From Niebla homalea (taxonomy: Eukaryota; Ascomycota; Lecanoromycetes; Lecanorales; Ramalinaceae), in assembly GCA_019925105.1 (NCBI GenBank), contig JAHGAU010000008.1, forward strand, positions 248,001 to 312,000: 64,000 bases of DNA, read 5' to 3'. Each line of letters opens with the position of its first letter. Position 1 is the stretch's first letter. The translations under genes and the position numbers were made by a program. Under the pieces are notes generated by a model that worked only from the letters and a program-made list of their open reading frames with translations, was not told the origin of the DNA and did not search any database. This document shows positions 1-10,713 of this stretch, one piece after another.

Positions 1-254
1 GGGGAAGGGAAACCGAGATCTCGTTTCGTGTAGAGGATGAGCCGGCGGGTCGAGCCCGACAGTTCGGCTTCGAATAGCGGGTTCAGGGAGGTGAGGGGGA
101 CGCGGTAGTCGCGGCATTCGATGACCAGAGATATACCGGTTGAGAGGAGCGTTTTCATGCGGGTGAGGCCGGCGCGGTGGTGGCCTAGGAAGTAGGACCT
201 GGGTAAGGACGGGAGCGGCGAAAAGGAGGGGCGGGGGATGAAGGGGGGTGGCAT
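1..254 (-). CDS. MTG1: Mitochondrial GTPase 1 (Mtg1-like), N-terminal part, cut by window edge
   Basis: Only the first 84 codons are in the window; the gene continues past position 1. The visible protein has the Mtg1 opening with the signature PRSYFLGHHRAGL, then VIECRDYRVPL and NPLFE, then the nucleotide-specificity motif in LILYTKRDL. These are hallmarks of the circularly permuted YlqF/Mtg1 GTPases, where the G4 motif precedes G1. Members act in assembly of the mitochondrial large ribosomal subunit on the matrix side of the inner membrane. The start is the ATG at 254; the conserved block begins about 20 codons later, which suits a short mitochondrial presequence. Later exons and the P-loop are outside the window. 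It is transcribed away from the cyclin gene, so about 560 bp act as a shared upstream region. Confidence 0.82.
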   Translation of the reverse strand, partial: MPPPFIPRPSFSPLPSLPRSYFLGHHRAGLTRMKTLLSTGISLVIECRDYRVPLTSLNPLFEAELSGSTRRLILYTKRDLGFPS

Positions 255-813
255 GGCGATTATTTGAAGAATCTAGGTGAGGGTATAAAGGCCTGCTAGC
301 GGGGGGTTGATTCTACTATATCTGGATGCTGGGTGAAGAGGTTCGTCCATGATGGGGGACCGATGGCTCTTCTGCAGGACGTAGTGGGGGCCCGGCTTTA
401 TGGATCGATATAGATTGGCTGCATAGTTTATGTGGCATAAGTAGTGTGCGGTGGAGGGTCATGTTGCAGTCGCGGTGAGTCGGGAGACATGATGGAGACA
501 GAGCTGAAAGATTTTTGGAGTCGAGGGTAGGCCGGAGATTGGTCGACGGAGCTAAAAGACTTGGGCAAATTCGTACTTGCGGGGCAGCATCTTAATAGAT
601 TTACCGTGTTTCATTCACAGGCTGGCTTGCTGGCTTATCATCACAATGCTTTGGACTGCGAGATGAAGGAATTGACAATGATAGAGTGCTGATGCGGCTA
701 CTGAACAGTCTGAACATGTCGCTACTTAGCCTGCTTCTCTACAGCCCGTAACGTGGGCGATTTGACACGATTTTCCTGTCCATCTCCTCTGCTTGGACGC
801 TCGAACATCGACA
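255..813. other. Intergenic region between divergent MTG1 and cyclin genes
   Basis: No coding sequence recognised. It separates two divergently transcribed genes and should hold both promoters and 5' leaders. No TATA box or other element stands out. Confidence 0.5.
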
Positions 814-1743
814 ATGGCTGAAGAGTCCTCGACCCTCTCAGCTCTTTCAAATCCTCTCGTCACAGCCGACCAACTCACCACCACAAGTTCTCAACTAGAT
901 GGGATCCCATCCGACCTCGAAGCATCACTCCGCTTCACCGGCGCACAACTGACCCAGGCAGCCGGAATCCTGCTGCACCTACCACAGGAACTCATTGTCC
1001 AAGCGATCGTCCTTTTCTACCGCTTCTACGTCGGCTCCGAAGGCGGTAGTTTCCTCATCAATTCTGTGCATGACGTCTCGGCAGCATGCATCTACCTTGT
1101 CGCCAAACCGTCCTTCCATCCAAAAGCTCCTCGCTCCGTCCTGAACGTCTACGCCTACTTGACCTCCTTTGTCTCACCATTACGCTCCAGTCTTGACCAT
1201 GCGTCTTCGGAAAAGCCAGACCCCCATTCCTACTATGTCAGTGAGGGTGAATACATCTCCCGGCGAGCCACACTCCTGCAGACAGAATCCATCATTCTCC
1301 GGGCCATCGCCTTCACCACGCAGGTCAAAGCCCCGCACACACTTGCATTGACATATCTGCAAACCCTGTCAGTGCTGCCCAACCCGCCAACGGAGAAGTC
1401 TACGGCGCTTGCCCGGCGGACTTTGGAGTATCTGAATACAGCGTTGTTCAGCCCGCAATCGCTGTATCTGACACATCAGCCGAATGGGCTGGCAATTGCG
1501 GCAATCTATCTGGCAGCGAGGGAGGTGGGACAGAAGCTGACCGAGGGGGAGTGGTGGGAAGTTTTTGATGTGGATCGGGAGGAGTTGGGATTTTTGGTGG
1601 TGGGGCTGGGAAGTGTGGAGGGTTGGGTGACGAAGGAGATGAAGGACCGGGAGAGGGATGGGACATTCATGGTCACGGTCATGGACGTGAAGAGAGAGTT
1701 GGGGAGGAGGAGTGCAGTAGAAGAGGCGGATGGGGAGGGGTGA
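814..1743 (+). CDS. Cyclin L-like (transcription/splicing-type) cyclin
   Basis: Single-exon gene of 309 residues with two cyclin boxes. The first (about residues 40-160) includes LRFTGAQLTQAAGILLHLPQ and a helix ending in SAACIYLVAKP. The second (about 185-270) includes PNGLAIAAIYLAAREVG. The order, and the internal ILRAIAFTTQVKAPHTLAL stretch, resemble cyclin L/K-type partners of transcription and splicing kinases (CDK11/CDK9-like) more than cell-cycle cyclins. The start is the ATG at 814 in a favourable context. The reading frame is open a few codons further upstream, but only a TTG is available there. The C-terminal 40 residues are charged and lack the long RS tail of animal cyclin L. The kinase partner cannot be read from the sequence, so the exact subclass is inferred. 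Confidence 0.75.
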   Translation: MAEESSTLSALSNPLVTADQLTTTSSQLDGIPSDLEASLRFTGAQLTQAAGILLHLPQELIVQAIVLFYRFYVGSEGGSFLINSVHDVSAACIYLVAKPSFHPKAPRSVLNVYAYLTSFVSPLRSSLDHASSEKPDPHSYYVSEGEYISRRATLLQTESIILRAIAFTTQVKAPHTLALTYLQTLSVLPNPPTEKSTALARRTLEYLNTALFSPQSLYLTHQPNGLAIAAIYLAAREVGQKLTEGEWWEVFDVDREELGFLVVGLGSVEGWVTKEMKDRERDGTFMVTVMDVKRELGRRSAVEEADGEG

Positions 1744-2506
1744 TGAGAATTGTGCAGGAACTCATGTGCATTCCGATAATGAGTGCTGTCGGGACCCAGG
1801 CATCCTAGGGAAGTTCCAGTGGCGACGCTCGGACGATTGCCGTCGTATTCGGAGCGATTCATTCCAGGATACCCACATATGATTTCTGCATTCAGTAGAC
1901 ATGCTCAGTGAATACAGCGAATCTTACTGGATTGGGTTATTCCCATGGCTTATACATGTGGAGAGTTGAAACGCACAATGTGCATTACTCAAGACCTCTT
2001 TGCTGTCCCTGCATTCATCATCATTCGAAACATTGCAGCAGCCAGCAGTACTTCCGTATTACTTGAATAATCTGCCTTGTCTGCATAATCAAGCGCATAT
2101 CCTTGATCCGGGATCTGCTACCCGGCTTACCCGGTGCCTCAGCCGGTCTTGGCAGGAACGGGTATCGAGAGGGAGTGATTGGCGAAGATTGGGGAATTGG
2201 GGAATTTTATGGATGAATAAGTTGAATAATCAAGAAGTGGAGAACTCCTTCCCTCCTTCTCATTCCCACAATTGGGTACTTTGATGTGCCCCGAAGAAGC
2301 AAATATGTAGCAGCCTAGCTGCTTTCTCGGTCAAATGTATCATCTTTATCACAAGTCCAGTTTCTATAGCAGAGGAGGACATACAGTCATTACCTGGTCA
2401 CGACACCACCTCTTGCTTTCCCCACACTATCCAATGTGACTGCCTTGGCTTTACGGCTTTACAGCTTGACACTCGATTACCTCCATCTCTTTCTTACCCC
2501 ACCCGG
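1744..2506. other. Intergenic region, nothing recognised
   Basis: About 760 bp between two plus-strand genes, presumably the 3' end of the cyclin transcript and the promoter and leader of the next gene. Short open frames here have no coding character. Confidence 0.5.
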
Positions 2507-3958
2507 ATGGATAAGTCGGAAATGCCTCACAAAACCAACCAATCGTCTCGAGATCTGCAACGTGCAGCCAGCTTAGACGCAACGCATTTCGCCACAATGC
2601 ATCACCCCGCCAGCTCCCCCTCTGACCAATACCTCTCTCACCAACATCGTCTACCTCGTCGTACATTGCCGACCTCCAGCAAACCACCCAACCATATCCT
2701 TCCTCTCACATCCGGCCAAGCTACTCCAGGCTCTCTTGAATATATGAAGAAGTCACAAGTAGCCATGGATCGTCAGCGAGAAGCCTTTGAAGAGGAGCGC
2801 GCCTTGTGGAGGATTGAACGGGGCGAGCTACTCCAACGCATCACCGCTTTGGAAGTCTCCCTGCAGCAGAAGCAGACTCAATCCGCCGCTTCGACCGCAA
2901 AAGCGCCAATGGATAGACACTTCATCAATCACGAAGACGCTCCACCATCCGACCAATCTCGTCACAGTAGCACCAGCTCTACCGGCTCCGAAATCTGGCG
3001 CGGCTCCAATCCCTTCCAGAACCCCACCCGCACCTTCTCCGAATCTTCCTCCACATCCAACAAACCTCCACATCGCCTTACCAGCATCGCCGAATCCTCT
3101 ACCCAAACCCACCCAACCTCTCCTCCTGAACGTCGCGTAAGCATTAACCCTTTACCCGAGAACATCACCTTGCATCAGCCTGTCTCAGGCGCCGCCATTG
3201 ACAGGAACCTCGACGGCATCACCTTCAAGAGCTCTGGCCTTGCTCCAGATCTCCTCGAGAAAGTGAAGTCCGAGTCTCCCTCGCCGCGCTCCTCCCCAGC
3301 CGTGGCCTCTCCAACGACGGCCAGTGAAGAGGTGATGAGTCCGCTCACATTGCCGGCATTGGGAGCTCTGAAGAGGGATCCATATACGATGGATGCAGGG
3401 CATACGCCGCTTGCAAGGGGAAGGCCGCATCCGCTGACTACCGTCGACGGCGCAGAGAGCACTGGGGATTCAAGCGGAGGGGTGAGCACGCCCACCGCCC
3501 CTCCGACAGATCAACCCCACCCTTATGGTAGTGACGGCGCACAAGAAGGAGAGGAGCGATGGGTCAAGCCGCCCAGCGAACGGCGCGATTCCTACTTCCC
3601 GCTTCTACAAGAGGAGGATAATCAGCCGTCGGTGGATCCCGACCCAGAGCTACAAGGCCCGCTGGGCTTGACCAGTGATGCGGTTGGTGAAGGAGGTGGA
3701 AATGACGATTTTCTCAAGGAGCTCAATAGTAAGCTCGTGGGCGTGGAAGAGAAGGAAGAAACACCGAGTGAGGCGGACACAGATGTTGGGATGAACGAGG
3801 GTGACGATAATGGTGGCCAAGGGGACAAAGGTGAGCAAGAAGGCAAGGAGGATGGAAAAGTGTTTGAGCAGCCGGAGCATGAACCAAGGTTACGCATCAA
3901 GCGGAGCATGAATTTCGGGAGCCAATTGGGGAGTGGTAAGGTGGGAAAAAGCTTCTGA
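2507..3958 (+). CDS. Hypothetical disordered protein with a short coiled coil
   Basis: A 483-residue open frame without introns, starting at the ATG at 2507. I do not recognise a named family. About residues 75-130 are strongly charged and helical (SQVAMDRQREAFEEERALWR and onward), which looks like a coiled coil that could mediate dimerisation. The rest is low in hydrophobics and rich in Ser, Pro, Thr and Gly, so likely unstructured. It has SP/TP sites that suit proline-directed kinases. The last 100 residues turn acidic (Glu/Asp/Gly rich) and end in a basic stretch (RLRIKRSMNFGSQLG). There is no signal peptide and no membrane segment. The long open frame and the conserved look of the coiled-coil block argue that it is real; the function is unknown. 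Confidence 0.6.
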   Translation: MDKSEMPHKTNQSSRDLQRAASLDATHFATMHHPASSPSDQYLSHQHRLPRRTLPTSSKPPNHILPLTSGQATPGSLEYMKKSQVAMDRQREAFEEERALWRIERGELLQRITALEVSLQQKQTQSAASTAKAPMDRHFINHEDAPPSDQSRHSSTSSTGSEIWRGSNPFQNPTRTFSESSSTSNKPPHRLTSIAESSTQTHPTSPPERRVSINPLPENITLHQPVSGAAIDRNLDGITFKSSGLAPDLLEKVKSESPSPRSSPAVASPTTASEEVMSPLTLPALGALKRDPYTMDAGHTPLARGRPHPLTTVDGAESTGDSSGGVSTPTAPPTDQPHPYGSDGAQEGEERWVKPPSERRDSYFPLLQEEDNQPSVDPDPELQGPLGLTSDAVGEGGGNDDFLKELNSKLVGVEEKEETPSEADTDVGMNEGDDNGGQGDKGEQEGKEDGKVFEQPEHEPRLRIKRSMNFGSQLGSGKVGKSF

Positions 3959-5823
3959 AGCCGGGCTGCCTTTTCTCTTTTAATCATGGTCTGTTGGGGG
4001 AAACCCGGCGCAAAAAGTAATTTACTAGATACCAATTGAGGAGGCCAGTCCCTCGTTATGAGCGTTATGAAAAGGAGAAACTCCTTTAAGAAAAATTAAA
4101 GGATAGATCATAGACCATGGCCAGCCCGCCAGCAGCTTCCTTGCATGCGGTACTATATTTCAAATCCCAAAACTTTATCAAAATATTGAACTGCTTCATC
4201 CTCCAGCACGTACTTGTGACGAAAGAAGACCCCACCCCATCCACAAACAAACCCACCAACGATGATAATGATGATGATGATGCATAAAAGACAAAACCAT
4301 TCATCTTGAACCCCCATCCCACCAACAAGGAACAACCAATCCCCGCCCAATATATCTAAACCCCTCCCCCACCCCGAGACCCCCAATCCAACCAACCAAA
4401 ACGAAACTCCTATCATACTGAAACACACAATCCCAACCTCCTACGAGCGGCACCCCACCTATTCCATCCACCCCACCCATTCCATCCAACCTCCCAAACC
4501 CCCCCAAGAACGAACGCCCTCCCATCCAATGGCAACGCAAACTTGTCCCTGTTTATGTACGTGCATGTGAACCCGTCAATCGCCAAAGCCGGTTGTTGTT
4601 GTTGTTTGTTAGTTGGTTTGGTCGCGGTGGCGCCGCGATGGAGAAAAACGTAACGATGTCTGCTGTGTTGTGCTGTGCTGTTGCTCTGCTTGTACGATAA
4701 TCAAAAACTTACTTGCTTGCTTGCCCCCTATTTCGGGGCCGGGTCGATGCATGGCGCTGGAGACCTCCATGCCATACCATGACTTCCGGGGGGGGGGGGT
4801 AGGGATGAATGGGATGATGAGGAGGAGGAGGAGGAGGAGGGCGGGTTATCTGCTTGCCACTAGTAGTCTGAATTGCAGGCAGGAGGACGGGGGGGAGGAG
4901 GGGGGTAATCAGGGGGTAGGTAAGGAAGGCAGGAGGTGGGTTGGGAGAACTGAATTGAGAGGGATGAAGTAGAGGGATGATCAGAAGGGCTGAGTGGGCA
5001 TGGAGAGGGCATGAGGTAGGCTGATGAGGGAGTATGGGGACAGGAATGTATTACGTTTTGGCCTTCTGGAGCATTGATATGGAGGAAAGCGAGATCTAAT
5101 TAGGTAAGGGAGGGCAAGACGAAAGAGTAGTCTACTATATTGATAACTCTTGGAAGAAATCAGGAAGATTGATGTTTCAAGATGGCTAAAGCGTGATGAC
5201 TGCGTCTTTTCCTTTTGATAGCAAATTTATGTTGAAGGTAGTGTATACTTGAGCCATTGCGAGGGTAAGACGAGGTCATGGTGTAGTTCCCCCCCCCCTC
5301 ACCTCTTCTCCCTCCCTTTCCTAGCATACAAACACCATGAGCACGCGACAGGGGGAATCATCTTCTTTTCACCGCATCACTCTGAGAACGCCTGCCCTCC
5401 CATTAATAAGGTCCCAGATATGTTTCCCATCCCATCGATAACAACAAAACCTTCCCCCCATCCAGCCCTGCCTAGGCATGCGATACAATCAATTATGAAG
5501 CAAAGGAAATGTCAGAATGAGTACGTATGTTGAGCACATGAGGAAAGACAAACGCATTGCTGCTTCGAACGCGAAAAAACAAATCTGACCTGGTAATTGT
5601 GGAGAGAGGGTGACTGAGCCTGTGCGATGCTGCTTGGCCCAGTCATTCTCTATTCGGACAAAGGTATTCGTGTATGATGAGGTTGTTAATGATGCTACGC
5701 CGCTGTCGGCGCCCGGGAGTTCCTCTCAACCCGTGTAATGCGATGCGACGCCATTCCACGCGATGCTGTTATTCCATTCACGCCCCTTCCTTCATGAGTA
5801 CATGAGTTTCAGAAATCTTGTCT
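3959..5823. other. Long gap between convergent gene ends, low-complexity DNA
   Basis: About 1.9 kb with no supported gene, lying between the 3' ends of the coiled-coil gene and whi3. It holds polypurine and polypyrimidine stretches: a GAT/CAT trinucleotide run near 4260-4280, an uninterrupted G tract near 4790, a GAG/GGA run near 4820-4840 and a C tract near 5288. Open frames here track these simple sequences and look non-coding. Confidence 0.5.
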
Positions 5824-7653
5824 TCAGCGTCTGTTGCTGTTATCATTGTTGCGCCCGCTGTTGTGCCCGTTATTGCGCCCGTTGTTGTGCCCAGTGTTGT
5901 GCCCGTCGTTGGGCCCGTTACTGTGCCTGTTGTTGAGGCTGGGGTCGTTCCCGTTATTGTGCCCGGGATCGTGCCCATCATCATCTCCGTTATCGTGCGC
6001 GTTATTGTTTCCATTATTGTACCCATTATTGTACCCGTTGTTGTACCCGTTACTATATCCTCCGTATCCATCTGGAGCCCTGGGCCAACCATTGCCCTGA
6101 GAGCTTTGACTCACGGATCCCCCATTGCTACTGGCCGCTCCATTCATGGCTGCATTCAAGTCCCCGATTCCGAAGCCCATACCAGACGGACTCATAGGGC
6201 CGTATCCAGTCATCGGAAATCCCATGCTGCCAGAGCTCGCACCCATCATGCCGTTAGGGCCATTCACGCCGTTCGCACCGTGCGCGCCACCCCCATTACC
6301 CATCGGCAGGCCCGGTGGGGCGGGGATACCGGGAGGTGGACCATTTGCAGTGGAGAAGGAATTCATACCGCCAAAGCCACTCGGTCCGGGAAACTGCCCG
6401 GATGGCGACATTGGCGTAGGAGGGCCCATGCCGCCGGGCTGACCGGTCCGGACACCGAGTGGGTTCTTGGAGAAAGAGAGACGAATGCCGCCGCGCTGGG
6501 CGGAATTGTGGAGGGGAAAGCCATAGAGGTCATTGAGGGCTTTGGTAGCGAAAGAAACGTCTTCAAACTCAACAAAGCACATGGGACCATTCTGTTTGGT
6601 CCGGAAACATAGGCGTCTATATCCACGCTGCTTGCTAAACATGGCTTTGAGTTCGTCCTCTGAAGTATCAATTGGCAGGTTGCCAACGTAGAGCGTATTG
6701 CACGGCGGATTCTGGTCCGCCGGGTTGACAGGGGGCATGTGGGTACCACGAAACTGAGCATGTCGAAGTTGGTACGAAGATGGTGCGTGGGTCGAGATGC
6801 CGTTTGGCATCGACGAGACTGGAGATTGGAGTCCGTTGTGACGGGGTGAGGTGTAACCGGAGACCGGTGGAGAGGTGGGGTTGGATGTGCTCAGTGACAG
6901 ATTACTGAATCGCGCCGATGATGAGTTGCCAGTATTGCGCCTGGAGAGTCCGTTCATGCCATTCGCAGCATAACCCATTGGATCCCTGAGGAGGTCCGAA
7001 GTCTCGTCGTCGGGATCATCTTCACCAATGACATCTCTGCCCAAGACTCGTTGACGGCCGTCTGGGTGGGACGGAGAAAAGGGTAGATCACTTGACGGTA
7101 CGCCATTCGAATACGGCTGGGCGCCCGGTGAGGTCATGCGGTTCATGGATTGATACTGACCATTGTATCTCTGCGCGGAGTTGGCAGACGAATTCGAATG
7201 AGCTCGAGTTGATGATAGATCGAAGTTCTGGCGATCGAACCCGATGCTGCCGGGTGAGAAGCGCATGAGGTCGATGCACAAACGCGGCTTCTCAGGATCT
7301 ATTTGCTTGCCATCCAGGATTGATTGAGCTTGTTGCGCGGCGCTTGCAGAAAAGAACCGGGCAATTGCCGTCTTGAACGCCTGGTCTGCCGGACTACTCG
7401 TCACGAAATCTGCACCTTCGAGCCTATCCGCGAAGGTGAGAAGGGAGCGCAGCTGCGCATGATCGTAATTGTACGGCAGCTTTCGAATTCGAATGGCTGA
7501 AAGCTCTGAATCTGGGCGCCCACCGACGTCGGACCCGAGAGGAAGAGCGGATCGCGCAGAACTCATGTCGAATGAGTCACCGCCCTGACCGGCAGGCGAC
7601 GTGGTCTGGGATGCTGGGACTCGGTGCTTTCCGCCACGGGGCAAATCTGACAT
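5824..7653 (-). CDS. whi3: Whi3-type RNA-binding protein
   Basis: 609 residues, no intron. The N-terminal region (about 30-160) has [10 protein letters not shown] and [11 protein letters not shown], followed by a degenerate first RRM-like fold. A central Ser/Asn-rich linker leads to a well-preserved RRM at about 317-405, with RNP2 in NTLYVGNLP and RNP1-like MCFVEFEDV. The RRM ends in [13 protein letters not shown], the fungal Whi3 signature. Whi3 proteins bind transcripts such as G1 cyclin and formin mRNAs and form condensates that control cell size, nuclear division and branching. The start chosen is the ATG at 7653; the frame extends further but without an ATG. A Gly/Met/Pro-rich stretch is followed by an unusual Asn/Gly/His tail encoded by degenerate 9-12 nt repeats. 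The large open frame on the opposite strand of this tail is a shadow. Confidence 0.88.
   Translation of the reverse strand: MSDLPRGGKHRVPASQTTSPAGQGGDSFDMSSARSALPLGSDVGGRPDSELSAIRIRKLPYNYDHAQLRSLLTFADRLEGADFVTSSPADQAFKTAIARFFSASAAQQAQSILDGKQIDPEKPRLCIDLMRFSPGSIGFDRQNFDLSSTRAHSNSSANSAQRYNGQYQSMNRMTSPGAQPYSNGVPSSDLPFSPSHPDGRQRVLGRDVIGEDDPDDETSDLLRDPMGYAANGMNGLSRRNTGNSSSARFSNLSLSTSNPTSPPVSGYTSPRHNGLQSPVSSMPNGISTHAPSSYQLRHAQFRGTHMPPVNPADQNPPCNTLYVGNLPIDTSEDELKAMFSKQRGYRRLCFRTKQNGPMCFVEFEDVSFATKALNDLYGFPLHNSAQRGGIRLSFSKNPLGVRTGQPGGMGPPTPMSPSGQFPGPSGFGGMNSFSTANGPPPGIPAPPGLPMGNGGGAHGANGVNGPNGMMGASSGSMGFPMTGYGPMSPSGMGFGIGDLNAAMNGAASSNGGSVSQSSQGNGWPRAPDGYGGYSNGYNNGYNNGYNNGNNNAHDNGDDDGHDPGHNNGNDPSLNNRHSNGPNDGHNTGHNNGRNNGHNSGRNNDNSNRR
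5827..6060 (-). repeat. Degenerate 9-12 nt repeats encoding the Asn-rich tail of Whi3
   Basis: Plus-strand text shows repeated GTTGTTGTGCCC-like units with triplet slippage variants. On the minus strand these encode NNG, NGY and NNGH steps. The repeats lie inside the whi3 coding region up to the stop codon. Confidence 0.75.
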
Positions 7654-10050
7654 GCCTCTTGAACGTGCGATCGGAGGATTCGCGGATTCTTGGTGTATTG
7701 CTTCGAAGTGGATCAGACAGGGATGTGTCAATCTCTTATCAATGTTGATGCTCAGTGGAATGTGACAGCTGTCACACAGGGAGCAGCGTAATTCCGACGC
7801 ACAGCGATTCCTTGCGTACAGCTTCCGATCCTGACGTGGGGCGACGTTGTGTCGGGTGAGGACGGTGGTCCTCTCTTCTAACGATATCGGAGCATCATTA
7901 CAGACACTTCCTCTTTTCGTTTCTGATTGCGCGACGGGTCTTTCGATGTGAACGTGACTTGATGCTTGGAAGCTTGGAAAATAAACAAAGCTCGAGAGGA
8001 TGGTGCGCTGAGGGCTGGGACTGGCGTCGAAGGTTTGAAGGTTTGGCGCACGCTGGAAAGCGTAAGTGTGAAGATGGCAGCTTTCCGTGGCCTATGTGCG
8101 CTCGAGCATCTGGTGATATGGAGAGAATCCCACAGGCTTGTAAATTGGGTGTTCAACTCGAAGACAGTGTCAAAAGGCTTCGTGCAGCCTGGTGAGAGAG
8201 AGACGACAGGTGCGCTTGCGAAAAGATGTGCCAAATAGATAGAGCCCTGAAAAGCGACCGGTGGGGAAAAGAAATAACTTTTAGGTGTGGACGGTGCGGT
8301 AGAGGGTGACCAAGGATTCTTGTGAGTAGGGCTCTCGATAACAACTCTGAGCGTTGATTGGCGCAAGGGCGGGGGTGGGGAACCGGGGGAGATTCCTTTG
8401 ACCAAGGACCGGGATGGACTGGGTCTCTGGGATGCTGCGGGTCTCGTTTCCACTTACTACTGTCTACTGGGCTGGGGCCAGAGTGTACGTAGGTTGCGCC
8501 AATGGAGGGGCCTTGCTAGTAGGTTTGCGAATAGCGGGCAGAGGAAGACCGTCGCGTTAGGCTTGTCCGGTACCTGAAACACGAACAACCAATTGGAAGT
8601 GACTCCGCTTGGCTTCTTGGATGTTGGTAGTTGAGACCTTAAGGTGAGACAAGTGTATCCCGAGGTCCAGGGCGGGGATGAAATGGATGAGAGTCTGGAA
8701 GCGGGGTCTTGGTATGAGTAAGGGGATCGCAGGGTGGTCCAAGCTGCTGAAGCGCAAGTGCCTCACAGCTGCATGATTAGACGATATCTGTACGTATGAA
8801 TTGCGTTAGAATGAGATGCTAGGAAGCAATGGAGGCGTCGCAGGGGTCTTCAAAAGACAAAACAGGAGTCTCGGAAGTTGGAACGGTCTATCAAGTCGAT
8901 CACTCGATCTGGTATTGGAATTGTGGCTGACAGAAGCACATGAACCGGGATGCCTACCGCTGAATATATAGATGATCAACATCAATTGATGATGTGATAG
9001 CTAATATCGGAGTGAAGGAGTGATGAGAAGAAGATCGTGCCCTGTCAATTGGAGGTTTGCCATGTGTATATGTGTGATTTGGTATAGAAAGAAAGTAGCA
9101 GTTAAAGGCTGATGATGCAGAAGGGGGACCCGGGAAATCGCGTGGGAGCCTCACTTGGTGGATAAGGCTAGTACAGTTCAGGGAAGGGGCATTTCCGACT
9201 ACAGGAACATTGACGAACCCTTTGGACCGTTAAACAATTGATACATCCTGACAAGCGCACACTGAGATGGCCTTCCGAGTCCATACTACGAGTCGCAAGA
9301 ATAATGCTTTGATGTGCCCGTATGCTCTACGTGGTTTTTGGAATTCCGCCACAAGCAGCTTTTGGGGGGGGCTCTAGCGAACGTCGCCGGCTCAAGCCAC
9401 ATTTATCGTTCTGACCCAGACGTCCAATCAAAGCTAGGACGAGACCAAGGTCCACAGTACTTCGTGATCTGGATTACTCCGTACCAGCAGGCAAAGTAAG
9501 CGGCAATCATGATTGCTCCCCACTTTCCAGATGTTCTCCACGAGTTCATGGCCCCTTCTTCGTACCTGGACTCCTGGAGTCCTCGACCTTATTATCTCCT
9601 ACCCACATCCCCGCACAGACATCTGACTTGTCGATCCTGGATTCCTGGGGCGCACTATAAATCGCAACGCCTAGGCTAGTCCAGCTTCCCGTCAGTTCCG
9701 GTTTAAGCTTTGCATGGTTTTGGGCCTGTCTCTCGTCGATGATTGGTGGCACCCTGCAGTAGATTGAGCCCAAGCAGATGGTATGGGTTGGCCAAGACGC
9801 CCAGTGACAAGGCTAGAGGAACAATGGGGGATGGAGGCTAAAAAGCTATAGTCTGCAAGTCAATCATACATGCCATGCATGTGCGTACAATCAGTCGCCA
9901 CTGTCAATGGGAATCCTGGAATCGTGATCTTCAATCCGGTCGTCTCGTAACGTCATCAAATTGATATGCGGAGCCTACCACGCCTTGTCTCTATAACCAA
10001 GTAGGATAGGGTAATTACGGCGCACTGTTTCCAAGTGCTGATGGACATTT
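7654..10050. other. 2.4 kb without a recognised gene, whi3 upstream region
   Basis: This lies upstream of whi3 and downstream of the CCDC97-like gene (both minus strand). It must contain the whi3 promoter and probably a long 5' leader. A minus-strand open frame at 7878-8453 is Ser/Pro-rich and has no family resemblance, so I treat it as leader sequence. The rest shows nothing I can support. Confidence 0.45.
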
Positions 10051-10713
10051 CTAATAGTCTTGCACACCAGTCTGCCCTCTCAAGTCTGCACCGCCACCGC
10101 TGCCATCAGTCGCGCTCTCCCCTACCCAAGCCTCCTCTTCATCCTCGAACCACTCATCCTGCCTCTCCCTCTCAACTGTCTTCGTATCATCCAACTCCTC
10201 ATTCCCATCCACCATCGCCTTATAATCAAATTCTCCATCCCCACCATTCACAAACCGCATCTCCACCTGCCTTCTCCAAATCTCGCGGCCCTCCGCTTTG
10301 GTCAACGACTTCTCGGCGGCATCCTCCAGCTTCTTGTTTGCAGCTCGAATGGCCATATCCCCTTCACCATCCTCGGTTTCGCCCTGATTCTCCGCTTTCG
10401 AGTTCCTCCTTTCACCTTCCTTCTTTGCTTCCTCCTCCCTCCCCTTCCCCTCCCTCACAGCCTCGACCTTGGCCTCCGCCCTCCACAGATCCGCCTCCAG
10501 TACGCCAATATATCCCTTATTCCTTCCCTCTTCCTCTCTTTCACTCGCGCTCTGGAAGCGACGTATCAAACGATCGTAGGCAAGAGGATCCGCCAATTCC
10601 AAGGAAGCGTTGGCAAAGTACTCCGGGTGCAGCTCGAGATAGCGCTTCCGCCTGTTCTTTATCTGGAGGTGGGTGAGGGATGCAGGGGAGAGGGGCCGGG
10701 GGTGGTGCATCAT
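10051..10713 (-). CDS. CCDC97-like protein (DUF2052 family)
   Basis: 220 residues, single exon. The start is the ATG at 10713 (MMHHPRPLSPASL); the upstream frame is open but begins only at a GTG. The core pattern is IKNRRKRYLELHPEYF, then LADPLAYDRLIRRFQS, a Lys/Glu-rich helix, and a C-terminal acidic part with GEFDYKAMVD and EWFEDEEEAWV. This matches the coiled-coil domain protein 97 family, whose human member associates with the SF3b part of the spliceosome. The end is acidic and Gly-rich. A nuclear, splicing-related role is inferred from the family only. Confidence 0.72.
   Translation of the reverse strand: MMHHPRPLSPASLTHLQIKNRRKRYLELHPEYFANASLELADPLAYDRLIRRFQSASEREEEGRNKGYIGVLEADLWRAEAKVEAVREGKGREEEAKKEGERRNSKAENQGETEDGEGDMAIRAANKKLEDAAEKSLTKAEGREIWRRQVEMRFVNGGDGEFDYKAMVDGNEELDDTKTVERERQDEWFEDEEEAWVGESATDGSGGGADLRGQTGVQDY

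Noticed and set aside
5818..6612. Large plus-strand open frame of Val/Pro/Ile-rich sequence
   Set aside because: It is antisense to the repeat tail and C-terminal part of whi3; the open frame comes from the codon pattern of the Asn/Gly repeats.
7878..8453. Minus-strand Ser/Pro-rich frame of 191 codons upstream of whi3
   Set aside because: No domain, no favourable start, and a position expected for a long whi3 leader.
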